Shown here one piece after another: positions 1-14,600 of a stretch of DNA of 64,000 nt (positions are counted from its first letter, which is position 1; each line of letters begins with the position of its first letter). The position numbers were made by a program, and so were the translations under genes. Under the pieces are notes generated by a model, which saw only the letters and a program-made list of their open reading frames with translations, was not told the origin of the DNA and did not search any database. The stretch is from Branchiostoma floridae (taxonomy: Eukaryota > Chordata > Leptocardii > Amphioxiformes > Branchiostomatidae): contig NC_049989.1 in the NCBI RefSeq assembly GCF_000003815.2, positions 20,805,448 to 20,869,447 of the forward strand. The letters are read 5' to 3'.

Positions 1-1250
1 TTTTTTTTACCAAAAAAGGACACTTTTGGCTCCTGTACCTTGGTTTTAGAACCGGATGACCTGAAATTTAGTGTAGGAGTGCCCTAGACATATGCGCACA
101 TGGATTCAATAACACTTGAGGCATACGGTACAATAAAATGCTCAATTTTGCGATTATTTGGCCATTTTATGACCAAAAAGTACACTTTTGGCTATTGTGC
201 TCTGGTTTTAAAACCAAATGACCTAAATTTTGGTAAAAGGGTGCACTAGATATTTATTCAAATGACACATGTATAATTTTTGTCATAGACTACGTCAAAA
301 TGATATATTTGGGGATTTTTTTGTCATTTTCCAATAGCCAGAGGGGTCAATGACCTTAAGGTCATTGACCCCCAGCTGCAGATTGGACCTACTGGCATAT
401 ATGTCTATTTAATCTAATTAGATAGGTAACCAATCACTTAGCCTGAATCTATATCCTAAAGAGGGGGGGTGGCAGCCAATCAGCGAGCCCGGTGTTATCT
501 GGAAGAGTCCATTCTTACACGGAGGGGTTCGTTTTTTTTTTTTAAATTCATCATTGGACTGGTGAAGTCTTTCAGTGGATGCATTTTTGGACAGGTCTAT
601 TTTGCAATTTTACAGAATGTGTGCTGGAAGAGTCTATTCTCGCACGGAGGGGGGATTTTTCAAAATTCATATTTTGGACTTTGGTGACTTCTAGTTTGTC
701 AAAGTCTTTCAGTAGGGTTATTTTTGGACTGGTCTAATTTGCAATTTTACATGGGTGTTCTGGAAGAGTCCATTCTTGCATAGAGGGGGCTTTTTTTTAA
801 ATCCATTTAAATCCATTTTTTGGACTTCAGTGATTATGTCAAAGTCCTATTTTAGCGGATGTATTTTTGGACTGCTCTACTTTACATGGAAGAGTCCATT
901 TTTTGCACACGGAAGGGGGATTTTTTCAAATTCAGTTTTGAACGGGTGATGATTCAAAATTCAATTTTAGTGGAAGTGTTTTTAGACTGGTCTATTATAC
1001 CTTTTTATGCACTGGGACCTTTTTTGCTAAATTCAATTTTGGATTTGGTTTCTTATTCAAAAGGCCAAGGTTTCAGTGGGAGTATTTCTGGACTGGTCTA
1101 TTGTGCAAATTCACATAGGGTGCACTGGAGTCCATTCTTGAACGGGGGAATTTTGTAAGACTCATTTTTGGGTTAAACCGTCATTAGTAAAAGTGATTTT
1201 TCAAATGGGTGATTTTGAAATAGCCTATTGTTGCATGGGGAGGGAGATGG
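1..1250. repeat. Diverged tandem repeat, about 120-145 bp unit
   Basis: A segment containing GAAGAGTCCATTCTTGCAC, a G-run, a T-run and TTTTTGGACTGGTCTA recurs near 500, 621, 764, 889 and in shortened form near 1128. Copies are clearly diverged. It lies in the last visible PRODH intron, downstream of exon 10. No coding signal was seen here on either strand; the short reading frames follow the repeat. Confidence 0.7.
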
Positions 1251-1534
1251 CTGAAATATGCTGTATTTGCTCTCAAGCAAATGTCGGCCTTTCTAGTTCC
1301 CATTCAGAACTTTTATTTGGCCTGTCACACAAACTGGTTTCATTGCGCACAACTTCTTCAGAGGTTTAATGACACAAGTACATTTCATACTGTCAAATGT
1401 ACCATTTGGGTGCATGCCTACCTGGCACATGTTACCAGCAGAATCAGATGTTGACGTTCTACATTTGACGATGCCTTCGTTGGTTTTTGACAGCACAAAA
1501 CAGACTTCCAAGTGGATTAATGATCATTTCTCAC

Positions 1535-1645
1535 CTCTGTATGGCGTGTTTGACGGTGTCCTCGTTGTGACTGGCCACCATCACGTTGATGTCTCCGTAC
1601 TTGTCTATCCGGGTCAGCATGTGGTCCAGACACTTGTGGTACATT
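1535..1645 (-). CDS. PRODH: PRODH exon 10 (last one in window)
   Basis: 111 nt with acceptor GGCTTGCAG and donor GTGAGA. Codes for [20 protein letters not shown] and [16 protein letters not shown]. Ends in phase 2 with a normal donor, so at least one more exon follows off the left edge. Confidence 0.93.
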
Positions 1646-4600
1646 CTGCAAGCCAAGACAACATGTTACACTTATTGTACATTTAACATGTACATGTTAA
1701 AGACATGTACATGATAAAGACAACATGTTTTCTTGTCAATTATCTGACATTTTTATTTTGGTTTAATAGCAGTGCCAATATAAATTATTTCAACTTGAGT
1801 GGGCTTCTATCTGTATGTGTATGTTTGTTCAATAAAAAAAAAAGACAACATGAATATTAGATCTAAATCTGTTTTTACACAGAGAAGTTATACTGATGCG
1901 ACACAGACTGACAGCTGTAGGTCATAGACAATTTGGAGCCAAAAAGTCCTTTAACAATTGAGTTTGTTATTGGACACTGCTCATCTAAATAAAATTGACT
2001 CATCTGCCCACAGCTTTATGAAAATTAGTCCCGCTGCGTGATACAATGTGGTTTTACTAGCTTGCAGCAACTTTCTCAATACACTGGTCCAGGGTTGTAG
2101 TCAACCTGAAATCATTTTCCGTCCTCTCGATTTTGAATCCTATCGAGCGGGCAAGGCGCGATGTTCTTAGGGGGCCTTGAGATATGCTGTCCTGTAAAAT
2201 GTTGAAATCTAGACCCTCTGAAATCCTGCATTTTGAGGTGTACATTTTGCTAGTAGACTAAGCTGTTCAACAACATCTGTTTTGTTAGAATATTACACAA
2301 GGGAGACACATTTTTCATATCTTTACACATCGATTTTTGACTGTCACAAAAGACGGAATTTTTTTTCTGTCACCTGCTGCACAATTCCGTCAAAAGACAG
2401 AAGGACCGGTGCTGGGTACAACCCTGCCATGGTCCTACCAGGATACACAGTGTCACATGAAGTCAACAACCAGTCAACATCTCTCTCCATGCAGGAAATA
2501 CTATTTTTATGACATGCTACCAGTACTTTTAGCTCTAGCTAACCTCCATGAAGCCATACAGAAAAGCATTACCTGTTAGTCGCCTCGTAGTCAGGGTTGA
2601 TGGGATCCTCGTAGCCGACTGCCTCAGCGCGCTTCCTCTCCTGCTCCATGTAGGCTCCGCGCACCAGCTTACATCCAAAGTGCCAGCCCTCCTTCCTGGC
2701 AAGGTCCATGTCTGCATACAGGTTGTTGTATGCATCCTGGAAACAAGGGTGACGGGTTGGTTACTTAGTTCATTGAGATTCCAGGTGCTACCTTGCAGGG
2801 TTTGTACATATTATACATAATATACATATACAAACACTGTTATAAGATGAAAACAATTCCAAGGTCAATAAGACATTCCAAGATAAACATTTCAATGCAA
2901 GCCTAAAGGCTCAGATTGACTTCACCTGAAGCATTTTTGCCTGTTTGTGATATCCTGTCCAATGTCAGTGCACAGTAGTTAATGACTGACAGAACTAATT
3001 AAGCTTGGATATCCAAGTTCACAGACAGTGTTGGCATGTGACAAGCATATATCTCCTGACATAACCTGAATCAAGTACTAGCTAGTTTTACAGTCTGTTG
3101 TTAACTTTATTGGAGATCTTCAACTTTACAAGGCATCCAACCCTGCCACTGGACCCCCAACAGAACAATCACCCCTTACTGGTCTCACAGGAGCTACTGG
3201 GGTATTACTACTTGAAGTTTTTCCCCACTATTAATCAATTACAAATCAATTTAGCTAGGATTCATTTACATACTCTCATTCTCAGTGATGGAAGAAATAT
3301 AGAGGCTGCTATCTGAAATGTCTGACTCTCTGAAAATTTATTGTGTTACAATTTATTTCAAAGTTTAAAAGTTTACAGCTTGAAGTTACACAAAGTTTAT
3401 TGGAGACCGTAAAATAGAGAGTTTAACAAGGTACAGTCTCCACCCACCTTGAGGTAGCACTGGTAGGTGTTGAAGATGACCGGCCTCTCCTGGTTGAACT
3501 TGCGCATCATCTCCACAGTCAGGCGCGCGATGGCGGGCTGGAAGTACGTCTGTTCTGCGTCCACCATCAGCCGAACACCCTGCAGTTTTGCAGCCTGGGG
3601 GCGGTGGGAGATAAAATATCTAATTGCCAAACAACTCATAAAAGGGATAAAATTTGACATTGTTTCAACCTGCGGCAACAACCTTATTCAATTCCAGAAA
3701 AATTCCAACAAAAGAACTCCATTCGCTTGCAGCTGTGATTTCATGAATAACTTTTTCATGAACGGCGGGCTTTCTATTCAATCGAGCAAAGTCTGTGTGA
3801 TACGGAAAATTATCACCCGGTCCAAAATACCTGTTATGAATGTTATTGCTGCGCAGGTATGACCTAAATGTACATGTACAAACTGTACTCGATGCTACAT
3901 GCAGCTTTGTAAACAATATGTTGGCACTCAAACACCAGCAATGCAGCTTTGAGTGTCAGCATATTCAGTAAAGTATTTATCGCATACGCAAATACGATCC
4001 CATCCTCTGGAGTCTTAGACTGTTGCACTGCTGGCTAAGCTTCTGGTGCCTGCATGATGTTCTAAGTTTTGATTGGCTAAAGTTGGAAGAGGGCGGCTGG
4101 TAGGCCAGCAAAAGCAATAAGTTTTCCTTTGGAAACAACCCCGCGTACCTCGGCTAGCAGGTTCATGCGCTGCAGCATGTTCTTCATCTGTTGTTCCTCC
4201 TCCTCAGTGATGGAGGACATGGCTCCAGCTCCCGTCTCATTCATTCATTCATTCATTCATTCATTCATTCATTCATTTAGTAGCTCCTAAGCGTGTACCT
4301 CAGCTAGCAGGTTCATGCGCTGCAGCATGTTCTTCATCTGTTGTTCCTCCTCCTCAGTGATGGAGGACATGGCTGGCTCCAGCTCCCCTGTCTCATTCAT
4401 TCATTCATTCATTCAATCATTCATTCATTCATTCAATACATTCATTCATTCATTCATTCAGTAGCTCCTAAGCATGTACCTCAGCTAGCACGTTCATGCG
4501 CTGCAGCATGTTCTTCATCTGCTGCTCATTCCTTCATTCATTCATTCAGTAGCTCCTTAGCGTGTACCTCAGCTAGCAGGTTCATGCGCCACAGCATGTT

Positions 4601-7600
4601 CTTCATCTGCTGCTCATTCATTCATTCATTCATTCAGTAGCTCCTTAGCGTGTACCTCAGCTAGCAGGTTCATGCGCTGGAGCATGTTCTTCATCTGTTG
4701 TTCCTCCTCCTCAGTGATGGAGGACATGGCCGGCTCCAGCTCCCCTGTCTCGATGTTCGGCACCACGAACAGCTTCCGCAGGCTGTGATTCGGCTTCAGC
4801 ATCTGGTTCCACTCCAGCAGGTCAACATCCCTGAAACAGGCAGAGGACCACACGTTTTTTTATTGTTACAGTACCAACAATCACCACTAGATAGTAGCGT
4901 AACGTACACTTCACTCTGACACAAAGGAGAGCTTTACGCAGGCTGTGGTTCGGCTTCAGCATCTGGTTCCACTCCAGAAGGTCAACATCCCTGAAACGGG
5001 CGGAGGACCACTTTCTTTTATTTCTCTTATAATTACCACTAGATAGTAATGTGTACTGTATGACAGAGCTTTACGCAGGCTGTGGTTCGGCTTCAGCATC
5101 TGGTTCCACTCCAGCAGGTCAACATCACTGAAACAGGCGGAAAACCACTTTCTTTTATTTCTCTTATACCGGTAATTACCACTAGATAGTAATGTGTACT
5201 GTATGACAGAGCTTTATGCAGGCTGTGGTTCGGCTTCAGCATCTGGTTCCACTCAAGAAGGTCAACGTCCCTGAAACAGGTAATACCAACAATTACTGTT
5301 AGTAGTAGAACATACACTTCACTCTCACTCTCACACAAAGCACAAAACATCTGCTGGAAACAACACTCATGATGCATCCATTGAGACCATATATGGTGCT
5401 CTCCCACGGGTGTCTCACAGACTCAGACAGAGACAGGCACAATTTGCTAGACACTGCCTTCGTGCTAGTATGGACTCCCAGGTAATTCTCTCAGTGACAC
5501 TTATTTTGTGAAGGCCCTGTGGAAAAACACATTAGTATGCATGATGGGTGAGCAACACAACCGGAATCAGACTCATAGCTTCCAGTTCCAGAGACAAGAC
5601 CACTAACCACTGGACTACACACGCCACCTATACATCAGGTGGTTAGGGACAAAGAGCTCATGAGTTTGAATCCCGGCTGTTATTGCTTGCATGCACGCTA
5701 TTGAAGATGAAGGGTCACAGACCTTATGGACGTAAGCTTTGGTCGACTGTTCATTGGTCACTGGAACACGTCTCATGTAAACCGACACCACCATGTAACC
5801 TGACACCATCCCTGTAACATGACACCACCCCTGTAACATGAGACCACCCATGTAAACCGACACCACCATGTAACCTGACACCATCCCTGTAACATGACAC
5901 CACCCCTGTAACATGAGACCACCCATGTAAACCGACACCACCATGTAACCTGACACCATCCCTGTAACATGACACCACCCCTGTAACATGAGACCACCCA
6001 TGTAAACCGACACCACCATGTAACCTGACACCATCCCTGTAACCTGGCACCACCCATGTAAACCGACACCACCCCTGTAACCTGGCACCATCCTTGTAAC
6101 ATGACACCTACCCAGATGCGTCCTGGTCCATCCAGGTGAACCACCAGCCGGACTCGTCACGGCTCATCGGCACACCCAGCTCCTCTAGCCGGTTCTGGAA
6201 AACCTCCTTCGTCAATTTCCGCTTAACCCACGGTAACTTCTTCTCTGCTGACGTCAGCGCCTCGAAAAACTGCCTGGTCGTGGAGAGAACGTCCGAAAGC
6301 TGCAACTAGAATGTTAAAACATCTGCGTTAGTCGTAGATGGTTTCATTAGCTTTAAATTATACAGTACTTGTTTTGAAGTAGATGACCTGCAAAAAGGAA
6401 ACTGTTAACAAAGTCTTTTTAAACATTTCTGTAAAAAGAAAGAAATTCTAAGTCTCATATCCTTTGTATCCTATCTATTTTGTGATGTACATTTTATGGT
6501 CAGTAATATTTCCCAAAGATCATACGGATCTTTTTCAATTTTGTGGATTTTAGGAAAATACTTCCATTTCCAAAAGATATTTTTTCCCTTGTCTTATCAA
6601 GTATCTTCTAACTGTTGTGTGAACTCTGATATGAGACCATGCAGTGTCAGAAATAGGAAATCGATCACACTCAGTTTCAACAGACCTGTGACCTTGACAC
6701 ATGACCCTCACAGTCCACCTTAAAGCAAATAACGTTATCATCAGAAAAGTTATCTTTTTTCCTCAATGCCAAAGATCTTACTAATAGTAATACTATGAAC
6801 AGTTAACATACATTTACTGAGCAAAAATGTGTCAAGAACACAGGTCTGGTAAAACTTTGCAGTACAATCAGTGCTGTCGAAAACAGCCACCCCACACCAG
6901 AGCTACCTGTGGTACGGTCAGGGGTGTTCTGTCCAGTTGCCTTGCCAGGTGGTAACATATGATTGTTTCCTTGGTAACCTACTAACTTACAAGTAGCAAT
7001 AAAGCGTCATCATCTACAGCTGTGTTCAAATTTCTTTCAGTACCTTTTCCCTTGTCGTTGTTGTATGCCTTGAGTATAACAGTTAACAGTAAATTTGAGA
7101 TGGAAACACTAGCCGAAGTGACTTAACCTTAATACGCCAAAAAACAGTGACTGTAACTCAAGCAACTAACTCACCGTCAACAGGATATGATTTTGAAAAC
7201 GGTCAGACGTTTCAGATAGCATCGACTATCTTTTGTCAGTGACACTGAAGTGATCTAGAAGAAACTGGTCTTTTATACCCTAACTATGAATGCAAAAGAA
7301 CTGACAATTTTGGGTATTTAACATAAAAAATGAATCTAGTAAAGTTTTGAGAAATTAGTCTGCAAGGCTTTCGGAAAGAACACCCCCAACAAATTTAAAA
7401 GACTGGGGCGGAGTTCCATGCTTCCGCCCGCGCAGCTAGTATCCATGGCAACCTGTACCACCACGCCTATAACCTTTGACCTGTATGACCTGTGGGATGA
7501 CCTATGACCTACCAACAGCTGGGGTCTGCCCAATGCAGTCAGTTTGATGGCGGCGAAACCGTCGGTGCTGGAGTAACCTGACACAGAGGACACAACAGAG

Positions 7601-8607
7601 CGGACAATAAGTTAGGGAGAGGCTTTGACTTGAGACGTGTGCTGAAAATTAAGGATCGAGTCAAAAATAACTTAATAAGTCAGTTTTGAGAAGCTTTAAC
7701 TTTTGTGGGAAAGTTTGACAACTTATTACCCTTAAACTGCCAGAGTTTCAGCACTATAAAATGCTATCAGTGCCAGGGTTGGCTGCTGACCTCCAAAAAG
7801 AACCCCTCAAACAAGGCCGAAGTCCCTAACTTCCGGGGTTCGTGCGCTATGGTGCGCAAAGATGCTACTTCGGGGGAATAAACTATCCCGGATATATCCG
7901 GGTGCAACACACAGGACATGTATATGCATGCCGGATATATCCAGGTTTGGCAGTTTAAGGATTAAAGAAAAGGGTCCTGATGTATCGATTTTCCTTCAGA
8001 CAGGAAGACAAAATAGTCAAAGCTTTTGTCTGACACTCAGGGTGCAACAGGCAAGGAGAGATGCTGGGAAAAGGCTAGCCTCCTTCACCTGCGTCTGTTA
8101 AGGGCCTTGGCGAAAGTTGATTTTTATCGGGGAATACGACGGGCCCCCCTGGTATATATCCCTCTCGCTGCATTCTTTCTTTCCCAGCATATTCCCAGAT
8201 AAAAATCGCGAATCGACGCCCCCCCCCCATGAAAAAACAACTTTCGCCAAGGCCCTAGAGAGGCTGGTGAAGGAGGCTAGAAAAAGGCCTGCTATCTACA
8301 TCTAACAATTTCATTGTTTTTCATTCAGGCTAAAAAAACGGGGCTGACACTGATATATTTTTGATTGACAGATTTGTGTCAGTTGCAATTAGCAAGAGGA
8401 CTGAGTTGACAAAACAAGATGAGGTGTACAGATCAGGTTACAGCTGTTACACACTCCAGTGACGTAACCCGATACACTATATGATATTTGTTTGTTTCTT
8501 TCTTTCCCACAGTACTTTGTAATTGACATACTACAGTATATATGATGTGGAGAGAACTACTGTCCGAAATGTCTGTAGCCGCCACGCATCAACTCAAGAT
8601 GCAAGCG

Positions 8608-8642
<35 letters not shown>

Positions 8643-11600
8643 AAGTGAGTGAGTGACAAACAGCAAAAAAGCATAGCATTATAGGATTACCTAATTAGTA
8701 AATCACAACATTGGGGCCCAAATGACAGCATAGGGTGGGGGCCCCCAATGCTGAAAAGGCCTGGCGAGAACACTGTTGTCTGTATTAACACATGTTACAT
8801 GTTTGTTGAGTGGACATAATGGATAGGGGACCTGTCGACTGGTCCCTCAAGGCATAAATGTCAAAGGTCTTTGATCCATTCATTATTGTAGACACACTGG
8901 TCACTAGTGGTCAGTCCTATACTTACTTACATGTACAACAGACAACATGTTATACTTGTTTATCCAGATTTTGCAGCAATTGCCCAGGGGTTAAAAGACA
9001 GTGTGGATCGGCGATGAGACAACACACAATGAAAAGCTACACCCGCATCTAGCCTGCCATAGTACCATCCGGAAAGTAGTTTGCTCTCAGACTGATGCTA
9101 TAATACAGTCAGTCATTTCTCGCTCTGACATTTATTATCCACTATATGCAGTCACTTCTCTGCTGTTCCGTCTGGGAACCTTGACCACGTTAACGTCTGG
9201 AGTCATCCAAATTTTGGACGAGGGTGCTGATTGGTCACTTCACATGAGAGGATTAAGGAATGGATTCAAGCGATCATTCTAACAGGTGTCCCAACACCCG
9301 AAATGTTTGCCCTCAATCCGCTTGTGGGAGGGCCTGTTGTCATCGAAGGAGCGCTCTAGAACCAATTCCTTAATTCACTCATTAACTGACGTAAACAACA
9401 AACAGTTTGAATGTGCAGGTGTCCAGGCGGGTAGCAGAAGCGAACATAGGAGCCAACTACTACCTGGATGGTACCCAGGCTACCTCCCAACCCCACCTAT
9501 CTGAAATTTAAGCAGCCCTATTTAAAACAAAAAAAATTTACGGGTCTTAGTGGCAAGTGTGCAGATGTTGACACACTAGCTGGCAGCACCAAATCCGTAG
9601 GTGTTTTTTGGCACCTTTAGACAAATTAGCCGTGAGGCTCTGTGGGCGTCACTCCACCGTCATGGGGGCAGGGGCATGGCGAGTATCGAACTCAGCACCT
9701 ACTGATTCTGTTCCAACGCTCTAACCGTTGCGCCACACTATCACCCTTGCCCGTAGCAAACCAGCTGTCCTGGAATGCCACTGTCAGTGGCTGGACAGTC
9801 ACTGACAGTTGCATAAATTTCTGTACTCTGTGTAGGTAGAACCTGTTAGCCAAAATCTTTCTATTGTTCAGTTTTTGTATAATTTCTACCTCCAAAATCT
9901 AGTACATGAGCAGATGTGTTTTGTTATTAGAGCAGATCTATGACTGTCAACGACTGTCATTCATGATTCAACGACTGTTCTACGACGGAAAAATCTGCAT
10001 ATTTTGTGAATATTTAGTGGCTGATACAGTCCCTGATCAGCCACTGATCAGGAGCAAAACAGTGCTGTCTGACAGTCACAGACAGTGCCATTCCAGGACT
10101 GATAGTGTAACCACCGTTGCCCCACACAGCGGCCCTGATGGCCTCAAAGAGCAATTTTTTAGTATAAATCCATTCCGGCCAAAAATAGGGGTAGGGAATC
10201 TCCCGAGCAGCCCTCGTAACCCCTGCTTCACCTATTGGGTCAGTTAGTCCTCACTCATAGTGAGCAATTGGGCTGGTCTCAGTCATGATGTTTCTGACCT
10301 AGGGCGAGGAGTTGCTGTTACAGTCCCAATCATGTAACCCGTAACCTTGTGTGGCCTTCAGGCCTTGTTACGTGGTGACCATATTGAGTAAGAAAAAATA
10401 AATAAAAAAATAAATAAATAAACGCACTAAACAAAACCAAGGAGCGCCCCCTACCTGCGGCCTTGATGCAGTTCAGGAAGATCTTGAGGTTCTCGTCGCA
10501 CTTGTGCTCGTCCTCGTAGAAGTAGGTTCTGGCGCTGACCACGTCCTCGCGGCGGTCCCCAAACTCCTCGTGGGCCTTGTACTTGTCGCTGTGGATTTCT
10601 GTCGAGGGAACACACATGTAGGGTTGGGCTGAACAAAATCACAGTTGCATTAACGCAATGCCATGTGGAATGACAAATCGAAAAACACCTTAAAGTAAAA
10701 GAACCGGCCACACTTATAGAAAAGAGTACATGTAGGACCTGTAAGGTAAGTGAATCATGCCATTCTGGCTAAACTGGGCAGGGAATTTCCGGAGTAGTCT
10801 TCGTAACCCCTGCTTTGCCTATATTGAGTTGAAGTTAGTTGACCTTGCCGAAGCTCTATGTTTTGGACTTAGGGAGAAGAGATGCTGCCACAGCAGTGAG
10901 CATTAAGACTAAGGCCCACTTTACATTACGCTTTTCGCGTTAGCGGTAAATTTCCCGTTATCGGGACGCCGCTATCGGCACCTCTTTAGACACACCGCCC
11001 GGAAATCTGACAGGACACCCGCGGCGCGCGGTGGAATGTAAAATCTTGGTGAAAGTCTACCCGTAAAGATCGCAGTTCTTTTTAGCTGCACGTTGTTATA
11101 TTGAACAAACGTTAATTTTTTGTTTGCGTACCGCTACCAAGTGATTGAAAATTCAAATACGTGACTTGCATGAGAAATACAAGTCCCTGACTACGTTGTT
11201 GTTTCGCTGACACTTCCGGTAACTTCGACCACAAAATTTTCGATAAAAAAGCACTTAAAAACCCTTTCAAAGCGAACTGTTTGATAGAAGATCCCTTTCT
11301 TTCAGTGATGACCTGCTAAATTATGGCTACGTACTGAAATAACCGTGAATATACGCACAATTCCTGCAGGTATAATAACTACCTCGTACGTAAAAACTCA
11401 AGCTGCCAGCAGTTCATGTGGCGGGAATTTCCCCACCAATGTCATAGCAACGGCCACCACTGTCATAGCAACGGCCAATCGGAGACGCGTAATGGGATCA
11501 CTTCATACAAAATTTGCAGAGATAGCGGCTTCTGGTTTCGGTACAACGTAACGATGTATTGCAGGAGAAAATATTCGGAATCGAACTTGTATATTTTTTT

Positions 11601-14600
11601 ACAGGTCTTCCACGAAAATTGTGCAAAAGTAGGTCGTCCAAAAATGTGAGAATGAGACTATTTTTCGCTGACATCCCGCCTGCTTTGAAGGTTGACTGCA
11701 GACCCGATTGACGTAAGAGCCTGCGTAGGTGGCCATTACGGAAAAGGCAGGCCGTGAAAACTATTTTTTCTGCGTAGTTCGGGTTGATTTTTGGGTTGAC
11801 ATTCATTCTACTAGTATATAAAAAAGTAACTATCGGGAGACTGTTTTCTTATCACTGTATTCTTACCCAGCGTTATGAACATGATCGCTGCTGGCAATTT
11901 TCCTCCAATGTTTTGCAAATCTGAGTTTCTGTACCCACCATTTTTTCGCGCCATATGCTAATAAGCGCGCGCTTTATGCTAAACGTCTAAACCCTGACTC
12001 CCGCTAACGCGAGCCCGACGTGTTCGCTTTATACGCAGTTTGGCGTTGACGGGGACTCCCGCTGAGCCTACGGCCGTACGCTTCGGAGTGGACGGGAGAA
12101 AATTTGACGATAGCGGGACTACGTTAACGGGAACTCTCTTTACACGGGGCTCCCGCTAACGCAGTCCCGCTAACGCCAGTCCCGCTAACGCGAAAAGCGT
12201 AATGTAAAGTGGGCCTAAGAGGTTCTCTGTGAGTCACCCGGCCCCCCTCCCTAGCTCCGGGACTCTCCCCCAAGCCTTGAACTTCTCCCTGTGGATTTCT
12301 GCGGAGGGAACACACATGTAGGGTTGGGCTGAACAAAATCACAATATTATTGCATTAACGCATGTGCAGGGTTGGACACGTTTTCTAAAATTCAATTGTC
12401 CTATTGGGCAAGCACATTACAAACTTTCATGATTTGCCCCAACCAATTTTTCACTGGCCAAAAATTCAAATGTCACTTTGAAATTTTATAATCATGCATT
12501 TTCACTTCCAGCAATGGAATTCTGCCCTGGTTATCAGAGTACAAGCTAAGGTTAGCCGGCCAAGGAATTAATGCCGTCACAGCATACATGTAGTTGTAGG
12601 GGCTCGGGAAAGACTCGTAGCCACTGAACTTCTCGCTGTGGATTTCTGCCGAGGGAACACACAGGTAGGGTTGGGCTGAACAAAATCACAATATTATTGC
12701 ATTAACGCATGTGCAGGGTTGGACAAGTTTTCTAAAATTCAATTGTCCTATCAGGCAAGCACATTACGAAATTTTCATGACTTGCCCCAACCAATTTTTC
12801 CCTTGCCAAAAATTCAAATGTCACTTTAAAATTCATAATTATTCATTTCACTTCCAGCAATGGAATTCTGCCCTGGTTATCAGAGTACAACGTTAGCCGG
12901 CCAAGGGAGTTAGGCCGCCAGCAGTGTAACTCCCCGGGCCGGTTAATTTGATTTACAGGGCATGTTGGTAGGGGCTTGGGAAAGACTCGTTAAGCCACTG
13001 AACTTCTCACTGTGGATTTCTGTGGCATGAAAACACATGTAGGGTTGGGCTAAACACAATCACAATATTGCATTAACGCATGGGGAGGGACAAATCCAAG
13101 CGTATGTCAACAGAACCTTCCACTCTTATATCGAAAAGAGTTAAAGTGACCTAAAAAGAGGTTCTCTATGAGTCATACCCCCCACGCCTTAAATTAATTA
13201 ACAGATGTTATGTTTACCTGACTGTTCAGGCTCGGCTGAGGAGATACATGAGCTGGAAAAGAGACAGAAAATTCAGCATTTAACTTTTAATTATCTCTCA
13301 GTTTAACTTTGATGTCTAGGAACTCACAACACATTATATCGAGTACATGTAAAGTTGTAATCCTCCTGACCATACAATTAAATTAATTGGGAACATAATT
13401 AAGAAAGTGATATATTCATGATTAAAAAGATCTGACACATATCTACAGTAATTAATTTTACCACCACGTTTTAAACACTTGACAAGTCCTCAATAACTCG
13501 GAATCCGATTTATTTTGATTCAATTTCATTTTTGAAGTTAAAGCAATGAGACCTTAACACCAAATTCTCATAAGATATTCACTAACTTGTAATAGTGGCG
13601 CCGGCGGTTATAGTCACTGTGGCAATTGATAATATCTTAAGATTTTTCTAAAACATCTCAAGCTCAAGTCAAAACATCTCCAGATTTAACACAGTCATGA
13701 TAGGTTACGAGAGTAGGTATCATCATTATGAAATTAGATAATCATACACTACAAGTACATGAAGTGGCATACGTGGCTATGACTAATATTACTGTTATTG
13801 ACGTATAACTATGTTGTAAAAAGTAAAATTATCAGACAATTCTACAATATATCTTATAATATTTGGGAATGCGTTAATTTTTCAACAATGTCAATTTTAA
13901 TAATGAAACTTCTAATGCTCTGCTGTACGTGTAATGTGTACACGGCAACACATTTATTAAGGCTGTTGCCTGCACAGTGGTGCTTTAATAGAGGTCAAGT
14001 TCAAGACTAGTCTAAAGTGGCAATCAAAATTAAGAATCCACTTACTCCATCTCCGCAGACACCGCCTCATCCCTTGACAGGTCCTCCTCCACGGAGTAAT
14101 CGAGGATAGACCCGACCCCGAACTTCTCCATCCGCTTGATGAGGGGCTTAATGCTCTCCTGGTCTTCCCCCGCCACGAAGTGCCCGTAGAAAGTGCCCTT
14201 CATGCAGCTTTTGAACAGGCGCTTCCCCAGGATACGGCGGCTAAGCTTCATCAGCTGAGGACCCAGGAACAGAGGAACAATGTTAGCAATCACATGACAT
14301 TCCAATTTCAAATTACAGGTTTGTTTTGTCCACACATATAACTACTGGTCATGGGATTTTAGCACAAAGGGATTCTTACAAGTTACAATTGCAACTGCAT
14401 CTTGTTGTGTTTGATGAACAAATAAAATTTGAACTTAGTTGTATCATTCAATTTTTTTTTTTTTTTTCTTTACAGAGAGACCAAGGTCAACAAATGACTC
14501 AAAATTAGTGTCAAATTTTGACAAAAGGGATGAAAATGCACAACAAATTCCCTTACAGTCAGACTCTTTTGATTTGAAATTGCAATTATTATAATATAAG

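Noticed and set aside
4341-4640. 99-codon frame with SFIHSFIH repeats
   Set aside because: Product of the ATTC microsatellite and the PRODH exon 7 copies on the wrong strand.
5615-6160. Three overlapping long minus-strand reading frames (118-181 codons)
   Set aside because: They are translations of the 5771-6104 minisatellite in its three frames and show only its periodicity.
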